NCBI GenBank assembly: GCA_013286785.1
Contig: JABDFC010000002.1
Coordinates: 1 to 64,000, forward strand
DNA length: 64,000 nucleotides
Origin: Gammaproteobacteria bacterium
GTDB lineage: Bacteria; Pseudomonadota; Gammaproteobacteria; UBA6186; Azoamicaceae
Reading direction: 5' to 3'
Shown: in pieces, positions 53,443 through 63,732 of the stretch
Layout of the letters: each line of letters opens with the position of its first letter
Numbering within the stretch: the first letter of the stretch is position 1
Notes under the pieces: generated by a model
Seen by the model: only the letters and a program-made list of their open reading frames with translations
Database searches by the model: none
What the model was told of the DNA's origin: nothing
Translations under genes and position numbers: made by a program

Positions 53443-54941
53443 CAGATCAAAATGGTGAAGATACCCATGAACAGGTAGAACAGCGTCGTAGAAAATTAGC
53501 TAAATTGAGGGAAAAAGGACCTGCATTTCCCAATGATTTTCGGAGATCTCATTTTGCTCAAAACTTGTTGGATGAATTTAATTCCGTTGAAACCAAAGAG
53601 TTAGAAGAAAAAAATCTTCAAGGATCCGTTGCTGGGCGACTCATGACGCGTCGTCTGATGGGTAAGGCGAGCTTCGTCCATCTGCAAGATATGTCAGGCA
53701 GGATCCAACTGTATATCAAACAAGAAGCGCTACCAGAAGGATTATACGATGAGTTTCAAAGTTGGGACTTGGGAGATATTATTGGTGCTGCTGGGACTGT
53801 TTTTAAAACCAAGACGGGAGAGTTGTCGGTCAAGGTAGAGAAAATTCAGTTACTGACCAAGGCTTTGCGGCCTTTACCGGATAAATGGCATGGGTTGACC
53901 GATCATGAGACTCGGTATCGTCAACGCTATTTGGATTTAATTGTCAATGAAGAAAGCCGTCGAGTCTTTATTATCCGATCCCAGGTTATCCAATATATTC
54001 GAGAGTTTTTAACAAAACGAAAATTTTTAGAAGTGGAAACTCCCATGATGCAATCCATTCCAGGGGGAGCTGCTGCAAAGCCGTTTATTACGCATCATAA
54101 TGCCTTAGATATGGATCTCTATTTGCGTGTATCCCCAGAACTGTACTTAAAAAGATTAGTGGTCGGTGGGTTTGAACGGGTATTCGAAATTAACCGTAAT
54201 TTTCGAAACGAAGGGCTTTCTACCAAACATAACCCTGAATTTACCATGATAGAATTTTATCAGGCATATGCTGATTATCAAGATTTTATGAATTTAACGG
54301 AAGAAATGCTTAAAGAGGTGGTCGAAAAGATATTCAATACCTCAAAGGTTAGCTATCAGGGGATTGAGATCGATTTTTCTAAACCCTTTGCCCGCTATAC
54401 CATTAAAGAAGCCATTTTAAAATTTAACCCAGAGTTAACAGAAATGGATCTCATTCATCGAGATCAATTAGATAGGCTAATGAAAAAATTAGGCTATCCC
54501 TCTGAATCCAGCTGGGGTTTGGGGCGCTTACAATTGGAACTGTTTGAAAAAACCGTTGAATCTAAATTATTACAACCAACCTTTATTATGGAATATCCGA
54601 TAGAGGTATCTCCGCTTGCGCGTAGTAGTGATAAAGATCCCGAACTGACAGACCGGTGTGAACTTTTTATTGCAGGTCGTGAAATTGCCAACTTATTTTC
54701 TGAGTTGAACGATGCAGAAGATCAAGCAAGCCGTTTTCAGAAACAAGTGTTAGCGAAAGAAGCAGGTGATGAAGAGGCCATGCACTATGATTCAGATTAT
54801 ATTCTAGCCCTTGAACAGGGGTTACCTCCCACTGCAGGAGAAGGCATAGGGATTGATCGCTTGGTGATGCTGTTAACAGATTCTCCATCCATTCGCGATG
54901 TCTTATTATTTCCTCATATGCGCGTTCAATCGTCAGATTGA
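53439..54941 (+). CDS. lysS: Lysyl-tRNA synthetase, class II
   Basis: 500 residues, starting at a GTG that overlaps the prfB stop by 4 bp. An N-terminal OB-fold ([21 protein letters not shown]) binds the anticodon. Class II motifs: motif 1 in [24 protein letters not shown], motif 2 [26 protein letters not shown], motif 3 [16 protein letters not shown]. It charges tRNA-Lys. prfB-lysS is a conserved gammaproteobacterial pair. Confidence 0.97.
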   Translation: MTDQNGEDTHEQVEQRRRKLAKLREKGPAFPNDFRRSHFAQNLLDEFNSVETKELEEKNLQGSVAGRLMTRRLMGKASFVHLQDMSGRIQLYIKQEALPEGLYDEFQSWDLGDIIGAAGTVFKTKTGELSVKVEKIQLLTKALRPLPDKWHGLTDHETRYRQRYLDLIVNEESRRVFIIRSQVIQYIREFLTKRKFLEVETPMMQSIPGGAAAKPFITHHNALDMDLYLRVSPELYLKRLVVGGFERVFEINRNFRNEGLSTKHNPEFTMIEFYQAYADYQDFMNLTEEMLKEVVEKIFNTSKVSYQGIEIDFSKPFARYTIKEAILKFNPELTEMDLIHRDQLDRLMKKLGYPSESSWGLGRLQLELFEKTVESKLLQPTFIMEYPIEVSPLARSSDKDPELTDRCELFIAGREIANLFSELNDAEDQASRFQKQVLAKEAGDEEAMHYDSDYILALEQGLPPTAGEGIGIDRLVMLLTDSPSIRDVLLFPHMRVQSSD

Positions 54942-55405
54942 CTTGAATCAGGTTCCCCTGTCAGAGGTTCGTCATTTGAGGTAATTTGGCAATTATATGT
55001 GCCATCGGTAAATGCACTGGATTCCGGGTTAAAATACTCGTTTTCCAGTTGATCCATCAAATCTTCTAAATGGTTGACGCCAGCATCGTCGTATTCACAG
55101 GTTTTGGTAATGGGTTTTGGGTTTCCATTGTCATCTTTTAACCCGACATCGTTCGTCGTACTTGAAATAAGACAGCGGTTATTCTGAGATCCAATAATTT
55201 TCCAACTGATGGTGGTAGAGGGATCGACATTCGAAGCGGTTTGGCAGGAATAGCTGATACATTTGTCGGCGTTAACTTTGAAATCTGTACAGGTAAATTC
55301 GGTCATATTACCCGGGGGATTTTCGACGATTTCATCCGCATTTATTGGGAAAAGTCCAAAGCTCCCGATAATCGGTATCGTGATCCAAAGTAATATTTTT
55401 TGCAT
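54926..55405 (-). CDS. Putative secreted protein with five cysteines
   Basis: About 159 residues from the ATG at 55405, with AAGGA 9 bases upstream; the ATG 9 bp earlier sits directly on that site. Residues 1-22 form a signal peptide ([20 protein letters not shown]). The mature part is acidic (tail [10 protein letters not shown]) and has Cys in FTCTDF, KCISYSC, NRCLI, KTCEYDD and YNCQI, suggesting disulfides in the periplasm or outside. No family recognised. Its last 16 bp overlap the end of lysS, tail to tail. Confidence 0.6.
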   Translation of the reverse strand: MQKILLWITIPIIGSFGLFPINADEIVENPPGNMTEFTCTDFKVNADKCISYSCQTASNVDPSTTISWKIIGSQNNRCLISSTTNDVGLKDDNGNPKPITKTCEYDDAGVNHLEDLMDQLENEYFNPESSAFTDGTYNCQITSNDEPLTGEPDSSQSDD

Positions 55406-55574
55406 GATGATCATTCCTTGGCGCAGTCCTTTTTTTAGTATACACAGAATTTCCCGAGACGTTATATTTATTTAACCAACAAAAATTGTTGAATTGGCTC
55501 CTCCGTAAATTTCAGGGTATCGAAGGCTGAATTCACACGTTATAATGCCTGCTTACCGAATTGAGGTGTGTTGG

Positions 55575-56231
55575 ATGACAATCAAAAAAAAATTGATACC
55601 AAATGGGATCCCATTGTTAGTCACATTCGTTATCATTGGGTTTGGTTGGGAGGGTTTTGCGATGGATCTACCGGAGTATGTTTGCATTGAAGGGAAGGAT
55701 AACCGGGGGCCGGAAGTTTTACACACGGCCGGAAAAAAGCTCACTTTTCCTCTGTCGCCAGAAGATTTGGCTGATGTGAGGATTTTAGAGCAGAAATTTG
55801 ATCATGAAGAAAATTGTGCGGGGTTAGCCGCCCCTCAAATCGGAATCTCAAAGCAAATCATCATCTTCAGCGCTCCCGAGGATCCCAAATTAAAAAAATG
55901 GCGTGCCGATTTTACGCAAACAATGGAAAAAACCCTTTGGATCAACCCCACTTATGAGGGAATGGGTACAGACACAAATGAGGATTATGAAGGTTGTTTT
56001 TCAGCCAATGATTTAGCGGGTCCCGTCAAACGGTTTAAAAAAATACAATACACAGCTTATGATCTTAAAGGTCAAAAGGTAGAAGGGATCGCAGAAGGCT
56101 TTTTGGCTCGTATTATCCAGCATGAGATTGATCACGTCAAAGGTCGACTTTTCATTGAATTGGTACCGAAAGATCAACTCCTCACGATTGAGGAATATCG
56201 CAGAAGGCGTGCAGCAGCAATGGAGTCATGA
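55575..56231 (+). CDS. Peptide deformylase homologue with N-terminal export signal
   Basis: 218 residues from the ATG at 55575 (GAGGTG 6 bases upstream). All three deformylase motifs are present: CAGLAAPQIG for GxGxAAPQ, YEGCFS for EGCLS (metal ligand C141), and QHEIDH (H183, E184, H187). Unusual for the family, residues 4-30 (KKKLIPNGIPLLVTFVIIGF...) are a basic patch plus a hydrophobic stretch, which looks like a signal peptide or anchor. Known deformylases act in the cytosol on nascent chains. This copy may therefore act outside the cytoplasm or on the membrane surface. The standard def gene is not in the window. Confidence 0.8.
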   Translation: MTIKKKLIPNGIPLLVTFVIIGFGWEGFAMDLPEYVCIEGKDNRGPEVLHTAGKKLTFPLSPEDLADVRILEQKFDHEENCAGLAAPQIGISKQIIIFSAPEDPKLKKWRADFTQTMEKTLWINPTYEGMGTDTNEDYEGCFSANDLAGPVKRFKKIQYTAYDLKGQKVEGIAEGFLARIIQHEIDHVKGRLFIELVPKDQLLTIEEYRRRRAAAMES

Positions 56232-56243
56232 TATTGGAATTGA

Positions 56244-57236
56244 TCAGGGTTTAATCGAGACCGGGATTAAATGATCACCTATTTGAAGACCTAATGTAGA
56301 TTTTTGACCCTCAGGATATTTTGTTTCAATCAGCATTTCCACATGTTCATTATTCACTGTTGCAGCAGTAATCACTGTCCCTACGTCTTCTCCGGGAGCA
56401 TTGGGATCGATCAATTTTGTGCCAGGAAGCGGGAGTGATGGTGCATGCTCGAGTGACGCCCGAACCATCTTTCTGCTAAGTTTTGCCCGATATTCCATCC
56501 TAGCAATAATTTCTTGTCCACAATAACATCCTTTATTAAAGCTGACCGCACCCAATTGAGGGAGGTTCAAATAATGTGGCAAGAGTAACTGTGCGGTTTC
56601 TGGCCAAATTTCTGGGATTCCGGCTTGGATATCTAAAAGTTTCCAATCATTTAAATGGCCTGGTTTAATGTTAACCGAGAAATGATCCCATTGTTCATCA
56701 AAAGAAGCAGTCGTGCCTAAGCACTCGAATCGCGGGGGCGAATTGGCGAGTGTTAGCACTACTCTATTATTGCTACAATGCGTTTCTCCTGGTTGAATTC
56801 TGACTGTTTGAGATCCAAAAAGCCATTCATTGAATGCTCGATCTTCACCAGCAGACAGGTTGAGTGTTGCTGTGTCACTTGTTTTGGATCGACGAGTTTT
56901 GATCCCAATGCCGTACCGCCGCCATTCTTGACTCACGTCCTTAAGACTGACCTTGGAAAATCGAGCGACTTTCTGTAAAGCAGGCAAGACTAATGGAAGC
57001 ACTGGGAGTGGGACTTGCAGATAATAATTTTCTTGGAAGAAAAACACTCTAAATAACGCGCGAATTCTTCCTTTGAGATTGCAATAGGCTCCCAGGCCAT
57101 GTGTGCTAGGTGTGATGTCGTCGAGATCTGAAGTCAACTGGCCTTGTAGAAAATGCTTGGCATTGCTGCCTGAAACCGAGATAAGGCCATAGCTTAGGCT
57201 AAGATCAACGATAAATATATTAGGGGAAATTTCCAT
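56244..57236 (-). CDS. ygfZ: YgfZ/GcvT-like folate-binding protein
   Basis: About 330 residues. KGCYCGQEIIARMEYRAKL contains the K-G-C-Y-x-G-Q-E motif of YgfZ, a folate-dependent protein needed for certain iron-sulfur enzymes and for tRNA modification by MiaB. GVDLSLSY-like start and the AKHFLQGQLTSDL segment match the GcvT fold. I start at the ATG at 57236; an in-frame ATG at 57272 is possible. It is divergent from sdhE, as in E. coli. Confidence 0.9.
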   Translation of the reverse strand: MEISPNIFIVDLSLSYGLISVSGSNAKHFLQGQLTSDLDDITPSTHGLGAYCNLKGRIRALFRVFFFQENYYLQVPLPVLPLVLPALQKVARFSKVSLKDVSQEWRRYGIGIKTRRSKTSDTATLNLSAGEDRAFNEWLFGSQTVRIQPGETHCSNNRVVLTLANSPPRFECLGTTASFDEQWDHFSVNIKPGHLNDWKLLDIQAGIPEIWPETAQLLLPHYLNLPQLGAVSFNKGCYCGQEIIARMEYRAKLSRKMVRASLEHAPSLPLPGTKLIDPNAPGEDVGTVITAATVNNEHVEMLIETKYPEGQKSTLGLQIGDHLIPVSIKP

Positions 57237-57298
57237 CTTTACACACTCGTCTGGACCAGCAATAATAAGCATACCATGGTTTAGGTGATTGGATAAAG

Positions 57299-57556
57299 AT
57301 GGATACCGAACTTCCGGATGTTTCAGCCATTCGTTGGCAATGCCGTCGGGGCATGCTGGAATTAGACATCATTTTATTATCGTTTTTTGATGAGCGTTAT
57401 AAGACATTATCGGTACCACAGCAAAAAGCCTTTGTTCAATTGCTAGAATTTCCGGATCAAGAGTTATACCAATGGGTCATTGGCCGCAGTGAGCCTTCGG
57501 ATCCCATGTTGCAATCTATTATTGAATTCATGCGTCAAGCGGCGTGGAAAGAGTAG
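57299..57556 (+). CDS. sdhE: Succinate dehydrogenase assembly factor (SdhE)
   Basis: 85 residues. The RGMLELD motif (from R17) is the hallmark of SdhE/SDHAF2, which helps attach FAD to the succinate dehydrogenase flavoprotein. Divergent from ygfZ and overlapping the next gene by 13 bp, the conserved order in gammaproteobacteria. Confidence 0.92.
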   Translation: MDTELPDVSAIRWQCRRGMLELDIILLSFFDERYKTLSVPQQKAFVQLLEFPDQELYQWVIGRSEPSDPMLQSIIEFMRQAAWKE

Positions 57557-57960
57557 AATTCTCTTTAGGATTTTCTAAGATTCTCACCATTTTTTTATTG
57601 GGGTTTTGTTTAGCGACCCTATTGATCATCAGCTATTTACCCATCCCTGTTTTTTTAAGAATAGCGGGAGTTGCACTGTTAATAATCTATGGGTGGGTTC
57701 TCCTGAACCTACACATATCCCGGAAAGCAAAGCGATCTGTGATTAAGATTTGGCAGGATCCCAAAGGGAGATGGGGGTGTCAAACCGTGCAAGGTCATCG
57801 AGCTGTGGGGGTATTAGCAGGAGAGTCTTTTATCAGTGCTTGGGTCTTGGTTTTACATTTTCGCTTTAAGACTCGGATCCAAAATGTCATTATACCAGTA
57901 GATGCACTGAGGCAAAGAGAATACCAAATATTATCTACACGAATACGATTTTTTCACTGA
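57544..57960 (+). CDS. YgfX/CptA-family membrane protein
   Basis: 138 residues, GTG start at 57544 inside the end of sdhE. Two membrane helices (about 10-58: FLLGFCLATLLIISYLPIPV and AGVALLIIYGWVLLNL), then a soluble part (IWQDPKGRWGCQTVQG, GESFISAWVLVLHFR). Layout and place after sdhE match YgfX (CptA), named as the toxin partner of SdhE (CptB) in E. coli although its toxin status is debated. Confidence 0.82.
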   Translation: MERVEFSLGFSKILTIFLLGFCLATLLIISYLPIPVFLRIAGVALLIIYGWVLLNLHISRKAKRSVIKIWQDPKGRWGCQTVQGHRAVGVLAGESFISAWVLVLHFRFKTRIQNVIIPVDALRQREYQILSTRIRFFH

Positions 57961-58127
57961 AAGAGTGTTTCATTTTTGCCATTTGCTCTCAGCAAGAGGT
58001 GTAGCATCATGCGATAAATCCCGCGTTTTTGCCCGACCTATTGAAATAAGTTTTTTAATTAACTAAACTAAAAATAACAGCACACATTCCACCCAAAGGA
58101 CTGGTAATCGACAGGGGGACTAGTCCA

Positions 58128-58706
58128 ATGTACGAAGATCAAGTGGATTTACAACTCATTGAAGCCAGTCAGAAAGGGGATACAAAAGCGTTTGATGTCT
58201 TAGTGATTCGTTATCAAACACGTGTTTATAAAATTGTTGCACGTTTGGTTAAAGATCCCAATGAAACAATGGATGTTTGCCAAGAGGTATTTATCAAAGC
58301 TTTTCGAGCCTTAAAGAAATTTCGTGGAGACAGTTCTTTTTACACTTGGTTGTATCGCATCGCCATCAATACCTCCAAAAACTATCTGATTTCGCAGGGA
58401 CACCGTTTACCCAGTATTGGCTTTGAAATTATCGATATGGAGAGGTTTTCAGCTAAAAATGGGCCTAAAGAAAACGGAACACCAGAGCATATCCTGATGA
58501 GGGATGAAATAGAGCATTTGGTTTATGACACGATTGATCACTTACCACAAGATCTGCGTACGGCCATTATATTGCGGGAAATAGATGGCTTATCTTATGA
58601 CGAGATAGCCAATATCATGCATTGTCCGGTTGGAACAGTCCGTTCTCGCATTTTTCGTGCTCGTGCGGCGATCGATAAAACGGTACAACCTTTAATTCAG
58701 CAGTAA
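58128..58706 (+). CDS. rpoE: RNA polymerase sigma factor, sigma-E (RpoE) type
   Basis: 192 residues, full length. Region 2 is DVLVIRYQTRVYKIVARLVKDPNETMDVCQEVFIKAFRAL and region 4 is LREIDGLSYDEIANIMHCPVGTVRSRIFRARAAI. It closely follows E. coli RpoE, which controls the envelope stress response. In most relatives the anti-sigma genes rseA-rseB follow; here lepA follows directly after 91 bp, with no anti-sigma gene beside it. Confidence 0.93.
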   Translation: MYEDQVDLQLIEASQKGDTKAFDVLVIRYQTRVYKIVARLVKDPNETMDVCQEVFIKAFRALKKFRGDSSFYTWLYRIAINTSKNYLISQGHRLPSIGFEIIDMERFSAKNGPKENGTPEHILMRDEIEHLVYDTIDHLPQDLRTAIILREIDGLSYDEIANIMHCPVGTVRSRIFRARAAIDKTVQPLIQQ

Positions 58707-58797
58707 ACCAATTTTGATGCACATCCCTTAGAAATAGGGTAAAATCAACGCCTAAATCACTGATAAGGCATATAAGTTTGATTTATTACCCAATCCT

Positions 58798-60597
58798 ATG
58801 AAAGAGATCAGAAATTTTTCTATTATTGCCCATATTGATCACGGCAAATCGACCTTGGCTGATCGATTTATTCAGATTTGTGGTGGGCTGACTGAACGAG
58901 AAATGTCCAATCAAGTTCTAGATTCCATGGATTTGGAACGCGAGCGTGGGATTACCATTAAAGCGCAATGTGTTTCTCTTGAATTTAAGTCTCGCGATGG
59001 GCAAACCTATTTATTTAATTTAATTGACACGCCAGGCCATGTGGATTTTGCCTATGAAGTGTCTCGATCGCTGGCTGCTTGCGAAGGCGCCTTATTGGTG
59101 GTCGATGCTGCTCAGGGTGTGGAAGCTCAAACTGTTGCGAATTGTTATACGGCGCTAGAACAAAGATTGGAGGTAATCCCGGTTCTGAATAAGATTGATT
59201 TACCTCAAGTAGAACCAGAGCGTGTGATTCAAGAGATCGAAGAAATCATCGGGATCGAGGCAAAAGATGCTTTACGGATCAGCGCCAAAAGTGGTCTTGG
59301 AGTACAAGAGTTATTAGAACATTTAGTTTTAGCGGTGCCACCGCCGGTGGGCGATCCAGCAGCGCCTTTACAGGCATTGATTGTGGATTCATGGTTTGAC
59401 AGTTATTTAGGGGTGGTTTCGTTAGTCCGGATTAAAAATGGGGTGTTACGCACGGGTGATAAGCTGTTAGTCATGTCTACCGGTAAGACGCATATTGCGG
59501 ATGAAGTCGGTATTTTCACTCCGAAGCGAGTAAAAAAAGAAGCATTAATGACCGGTGAAGTGGGTTTTTTGATTGCGGGGATCAAAGAAATAAATGGTGC
59601 TCCCGTGGGAGATACGTTTACCCTGGCCAATCGTCCTGCATCCGAGCCGTTACCAGGATTTCTAGTTTGTCAGCCGAAAGTTTATGCGGGCTTATTTCCC
59701 GTTGAAACTGAAGATTATGAAGACTTTCGAGATGCATTAGCCAAATTACGGTTAAATGATTCTTCATTATTTTATGAGCCTGAGGTATCACACGCATTAG
59801 GATTTGGTTTTCGCTGTGGATTTTTAGGTTTGTTGCACATGGAGATTGTGCAAGAGCGGTTGGAACGCGAATATAATTTAAATCTTATTACAACTGCGCC
59901 GACTGTTGTTTATGAAGTTTTAACTCGTAAGGGTGAATTGATTAATGTTGATAATCCCGCAAAGTTGCCGGATCCTGGCACCATTGAAGAAATGCGAGAA
60001 CCCATTGTTGAGGCGAATATATTAGTGCCACAAACCTATTTAGGAAATGTGATTACGTTGTGTACAGAAAAACGTGGGGTTCAAACCAAGTTACTGTATT
60101 TGGGCAATCAGGTTTCTTTGACGTATGAGCTTCCGATGAATGAAGTGGTCTTAGACTTCTTTGATAGGTTAAAGTCGGTGAGTCGTGGTTTCGCTTCTTT
60201 AGATTACCATTTTATTCATTTTAAGGTATCTGATTTGGTCAAATTGGATATCTTAATCAATGGCGAGAAAGTGGATGCTTTAGCATGGATTGTCCACCGA
60301 GATAAGGCGTATCAAAGAGGCCGTGAGTTAACGGATAAATTACAATCTATCATTCCACGGCAAATGTTTGATATTGCAATTCAAGCGGCCATTGGCGCTC
60401 ATATTATTGCCCGAACGACTGTTAAGGCGTTACGGAAGAATGTCACTGCTAAATGTTATGGTGGGGATGTGTCGAGAAAACGTAAATTGCTAGAAAAACA
60501 AAAAGCTGGAAAAAAACGGATGAAACAGGTGGGCAAGGTGGAGATTCCACAAGATGCCTTTTTAGCCATTTTGAAAGTTGACAAGGATAAAAAATGA
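58798..60597 (+). CDS. lepA: Elongation factor 4 (LepA)
   Basis: 599 residues. G1 [10 protein letters not shown]3 DTPGHVDF, G4 NKIDLP; the C-terminal LepA-specific domain contains [17 protein letters not shown]. It is a ribosomal GTPase that back-translocates or assists initiation. The stop overlaps lepB by 4 bp. Order lepA-lepB-rnc-era-recO is classic for gammaproteobacteria. Confidence 0.97.
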   Translation: MKEIRNFSIIAHIDHGKSTLADRFIQICGGLTEREMSNQVLDSMDLERERGITIKAQCVSLEFKSRDGQTYLFNLIDTPGHVDFAYEVSRSLAACEGALLVVDAAQGVEAQTVANCYTALEQRLEVIPVLNKIDLPQVEPERVIQEIEEIIGIEAKDALRISAKSGLGVQELLEHLVLAVPPPVGDPAAPLQALIVDSWFDSYLGVVSLVRIKNGVLRTGDKLLVMSTGKTHIADEVGIFTPKRVKKEALMTGEVGFLIAGIKEINGAPVGDTFTLANRPASEPLPGFLVCQPKVYAGLFPVETEDYEDFRDALAKLRLNDSSLFYEPEVSHALGFGFRCGFLGLLHMEIVQERLEREYNLNLITTAPTVVYEVLTRKGELINVDNPAKLPDPGTIEEMREPIVEANILVPQTYLGNVITLCTEKRGVQTKLLYLGNQVSLTYELPMNEVVLDFFDRLKSVSRGFASLDYHFIHFKVSDLVKLDILINGEKVDALAWIVHRDKAYQRGRELTDKLQSIIPRQMFDIAIQAAIGAHIIARTTVKALRKNVTAKCYGGDVSRKRKLLEKQKAGKKRMKQVGKVEIPQDAFLAILKVDKDKK

Positions 60598-61406
60598 GGT
60601 TTTCAGAAATTTTGTTAATTGCAACTGCAGTGACAGGTTGTATTTGGGCTTACGACGTTTTGTTTTCTCGCTATCGTCGTAGTCTATATGTCTTAAGTTC
60701 TAAGAATGAGACAGTGAAAGATCCCTGGTGGGTTGAATATTCCAAGTCATTTTTCCCGATTTTACTCATAGTATTTCTGTTGCGTTCTTTCTTGGCCGAG
60801 CCTTTTCGTATTCCATCGGGCTCTATGCGGCCAACGTTATTGGAAGGCGATTTTATTGTGGTGAATAAATATGACTACGGATTAAGGTTTCCCTTGTTTG
60901 GTACTAAATTGTTGGACTTGGGGACGCCCAAACGCGGCGATATAATTGTGTTTAAACATATTAAAAATGGGGAATCTATTGATATGATTAAACGCGTTAT
61001 TGGGTTGCCGCACGACCATGTTCTTTATAAAGATAAAATGATTTACATTAATGGAAAACCCGTAAAGCAAGAGTTTGTCTCAGAAAAGACCGAGCGTGAT
61101 GAACGTGGGCAAACATATTCTGTGCGTGAACTCACAGAACAATTAGGGGATATTAAATACAAAATATATGTGCAATCCGACAACAATAAAATGGTTTCAT
61201 ACCGTTATGATAATGTCACAGTACCGGCAGATAGTTATTTTGTATTGGGAGATAATAGGGACAATAGCGGAGACAGTCGATTTTGGGGATTTGTTAAAGA
61301 TGTCGATGTTCAGGGAAGGGCTTTGGCGATTTGGATGAGCTGGGACAGTGATAAGTATTCGGTTCGTTGGGACCGATTTGGTCGATTATATTCTAAAGTA
61401 GATTAA
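60594..61406 (+). CDS. lepB: Signal peptidase I
   Basis: 270 residues. Two N-terminal membrane helices (about 1-22 and 53-66), then the catalytic Ser in [10 protein letters not shown] (S77), the Lys in [12 protein letters not shown] (K133), and [14 protein letters not shown] near the C-terminus. It removes signal peptides at the periplasmic face of the inner membrane. Two bp before rnc. Confidence 0.96.
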   Translation: MRFSEILLIATAVTGCIWAYDVLFSRYRRSLYVLSSKNETVKDPWWVEYSKSFFPILLIVFLLRSFLAEPFRIPSGSMRPTLLEGDFIVVNKYDYGLRFPLFGTKLLDLGTPKRGDIIVFKHIKNGESIDMIKRVIGLPHDHVLYKDKMIYINGKPVKQEFVSEKTERDERGQTYSVRELTEQLGDIKYKIYVQSDNNKMVSYRYDNVTVPADSYFVLGDNRDNSGDSRFWGFVKDVDVQGRALAIWMSWDSDKYSVRWDRFGRLYSKVD

Positions 61407-61408
61407 AG

Positions 61409-62107
61409 ATGAGTAGTGGTTGGGAAGAAAAAGCTGAAAGGCTCTCTCGCAAGCTGGGGCATACATTTGCTGATGTAAAGCTATTGCGCTCTGCAATAAC
61501 ACATCGTTCCAGTAGTACAACCAATAACGAACGATTGGAATTTTTAGGGGATTCCATTTTAAATTTTATTATTGCGGCGGAATTATATGCTCGTTTTCCT
61601 AGGGCACGTGAAGGTGATCTGACGCGAATGCGGGCCGTATTGGTTAAGGGGGAAACGGTTGCGGAAATTTCCCGTGAATTAGGCTTGGGTGAATATTTGA
61701 GCCTGGGGGCTGGCGAGCAAAGAAGTGGTGGGCATCAAAGAGAGTCTATTTTATCGGATGCCTTAGAAGCGGTTATTGGGGCTCTTTATCTTGATTCTAA
61801 TGTGGAAGTTTGTCGCGATCGAATTATCGCATGGTATGAGAGCCGTTTAAATGCATTAGTGCCGGGTTCTTCACAAAAAGATGCCAAGACCCGTTTACAA
61901 GAACATTTACAATCTCGCCATTTACCATTACCTGAGTATTGCATTATGGAAACCATGGGAAATGCCCATAGTCCAATTTTTAAAATCAAATGTATTATTG
62001 CCGCGTTACATATATCAGTAGAGGGAGTCGCAAACAGCCGAAAGAAAGCCGAGCAAAATGCTGCGGAAGCAGCGTTAAAAGGAATAAAAAATGATGGAAT
62101 TGGATGA
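61409..62107 (+). CDS. rnc: Ribonuclease III
   Basis: 232 residues. Signature NERLEFLGDSILN with the catalytic acidic residues, further Asp/Glu in SDALEAVIGALYLD, and a C-terminal dsRNA-binding domain (DAKTRLQEHLQSRHLPLPEY to KKAEQNAAEAALK). It processes rRNA and double-stranded RNA. Overlaps era by 17 bp. Confidence 0.96.
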   Translation: MSSGWEEKAERLSRKLGHTFADVKLLRSAITHRSSSTTNNERLEFLGDSILNFIIAAELYARFPRAREGDLTRMRAVLVKGETVAEISRELGLGEYLSLGAGEQRSGGHQRESILSDALEAVIGALYLDSNVEVCRDRIIAWYESRLNALVPGSSQKDAKTRLQEHLQSRHLPLPEYCIMETMGNAHSPIFKIKCIIAALHISVEGVANSRKKAEQNAAEAALKGIKNDGIG

Positions 62108-63002
62108 TACAACGGTTTGCGGATATGTGGCGATTGTAGGTAGACCCAACGTTGGTAAATCCACTTTGTTAAACCATATTCTAGGCGAAAAGTTAAGCAT
62201 TACTTCCAGAAAACCACAAACCACGCGAGATCGGGTGCTGGGCGTTAAAACCATGGGTTCGATTCAAACGGTCTATGTTGACACTCCGGGTATGCATATC
62301 AAAGAAATTCGAGCCATGAATCGGTATATGAATCGAGTGGCTAAGCGGGCGTTGCATGATGTTGACGTCGTGGTGTTTGTGGTAGAAGGCCTGAAATGGA
62401 CGGAAGAAGATCAATTTGTTTTAGATAAAATTCAGGCAGTTCAGTGCCCTGTTATTCTGGTTATTAATAAAGTGGATGTCCTAGCCGAGAAAAATCAATT
62501 GCTGCCTCATTTAAAATGGCTTTCTCTGCGATTTAATTTCTTTGATATTCTTCCTATCTCTGCTAGAAGAAAAACCAATATTGTGGCCTTAGAACAAGTG
62601 ATTAATAAGTGTTTACCCAAAGGCCCGCATTATTTCCCGGAAACCCAAACAACGGATAGAACGCCGCGGTTTAGGATCGCGGAGTTGATTCGAGAACAGG
62701 TCCTACGTGGTTTGGGTGCTGAATTACCTTATACAACAGCAGTAGAAATTGAAAAATTGGATTCAGAAACGATTGTCAAAATTAGTGCTATTATTTGGGT
62801 AGAACGAAATGCTCAAAAACCCATTGTGATTGGCAAAGAGGGAGAAAGATTAAAGGAGATTGGCACGCGCGCGAGGATTGGCATTGAAAAAATGTTAGGG
62901 AAAAAAGTTCATTTGAGGCTTTGGGTTCGAGTTCGTGAAGGGTGGTCAAACGATGAGCGGGCCATGAAAAGCCTTGGTTATTTTGATCTAGAAGAAGATT
63001 GA
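62091..63002 (+). CDS. era: GTPase Era
   Basis: 303 residues. G1 GRPNVGKST, G2 region TSRKPQTTRDR, G3 DTPG, G4 NKVD, and a C-terminal KH domain (VIGKEGERLKEIGTRARIGIEKML). It assists 30S subunit maturation by binding 16S rRNA. The start overlaps rnc; the second ATG (62094) is equally possible. Confidence 0.96.
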   Translation: MMELDDTTVCGYVAIVGRPNVGKSTLLNHILGEKLSITSRKPQTTRDRVLGVKTMGSIQTVYVDTPGMHIKEIRAMNRYMNRVAKRALHDVDVVVFVVEGLKWTEEDQFVLDKIQAVQCPVILVINKVDVLAEKNQLLPHLKWLSLRFNFFDILPISARRKTNIVALEQVINKCLPKGPHYFPETQTTDRTPRFRIAELIREQVLRGLGAELPYTTAVEIEKLDSETIVKISAIIWVERNAQKPIVIGKEGERLKEIGTRARIGIEKMLGKKVHLRLWVRVREGWSNDERAMKSLGYFDLEED

Positions 63003-63018
63003 GGAAAAACCCATTAAC

Positions 63019-63732
63019 ATGCATCGCTTTGAATCACAACCTGCCTATATTTTGCACAGTAGGCCGTATCGTGAGACCAGTCTACTGTTGGAAATTTTTA
63101 CCCTAGAATATGGGCGAATTAGTGCTGTTGCGAAAGGAGCTAAAAGACCCAAGGCGCGTGCTCGAGGCTTATTACAACCCTTTGTTCCTCTGTTAATTGC
63201 TTGTGTTGGCCGAGGAGAACTATTAACTTTGAGTGATTTCGACTCGGTTGGATCGTTTCCACTGCTGACAGGACGTCGTTTAGTGAGTGCTTTTTATTTA
63301 AATGAATTAATGGTGCGGTTATTACACCGAGGTGATACAAACCAAGAACTGTATCAAGGTTACGAAGGGGCGATACAAGGGTTAGCTGCGATCCATGAAG
63401 AACAACATGTTCTTCGATTATTTGAAAAAACTCTATTGAAGACATTGGGGTATGAATTACAGTTGGTTAAAGAGGTTGAAACAGGTGATGCCGTTCATCC
63501 TGATCGAACCTACCTATATGATCCAGAAAAAGGCCCTATTTTAGTCGATATCGCTCGACAGAATTCGGATCATCAGCAATCCAATCAATTTTATCGTGGT
63601 AAGAGTTTATTGGCATTAGCAGCAGAAAGCTTGAATGATATGGTGGTATTGGGTGATGCAAAGCGGTTGATGCGCCAGGCTTTAGCGCTACACTTAGGAA
63701 ATAAGCCGATAGAAAGTCGCAGGTTATTATGA
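63019..63732 (+). CDS. recO: DNA repair protein RecO
   Basis: 237 residues. The N-terminal OB-fold begins PAYILHSRPYRETSLLLEIFT and continues RISAVAKGAKRPKARARG; the C-terminal helical domain lacks the four zinc cysteines, as is usual in gammaproteobacterial RecO. It loads RecA at gaps with RecR. Overlaps acpS by 4 bp; pdxJ, often found between them, is absent. Confidence 0.94.
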   Translation: MHRFESQPAYILHSRPYRETSLLLEIFTLEYGRISAVAKGAKRPKARARGLLQPFVPLLIACVGRGELLTLSDFDSVGSFPLLTGRRLVSAFYLNELMVRLLHRGDTNQELYQGYEGAIQGLAAIHEEQHVLRLFEKTLLKTLGYELQLVKEVETGDAVHPDRTYLYDPEKGPILVDIARQNSDHQQSNQFYRGKSLLALAAESLNDMVVLGDAKRLMRQALALHLGNKPIESRRLL

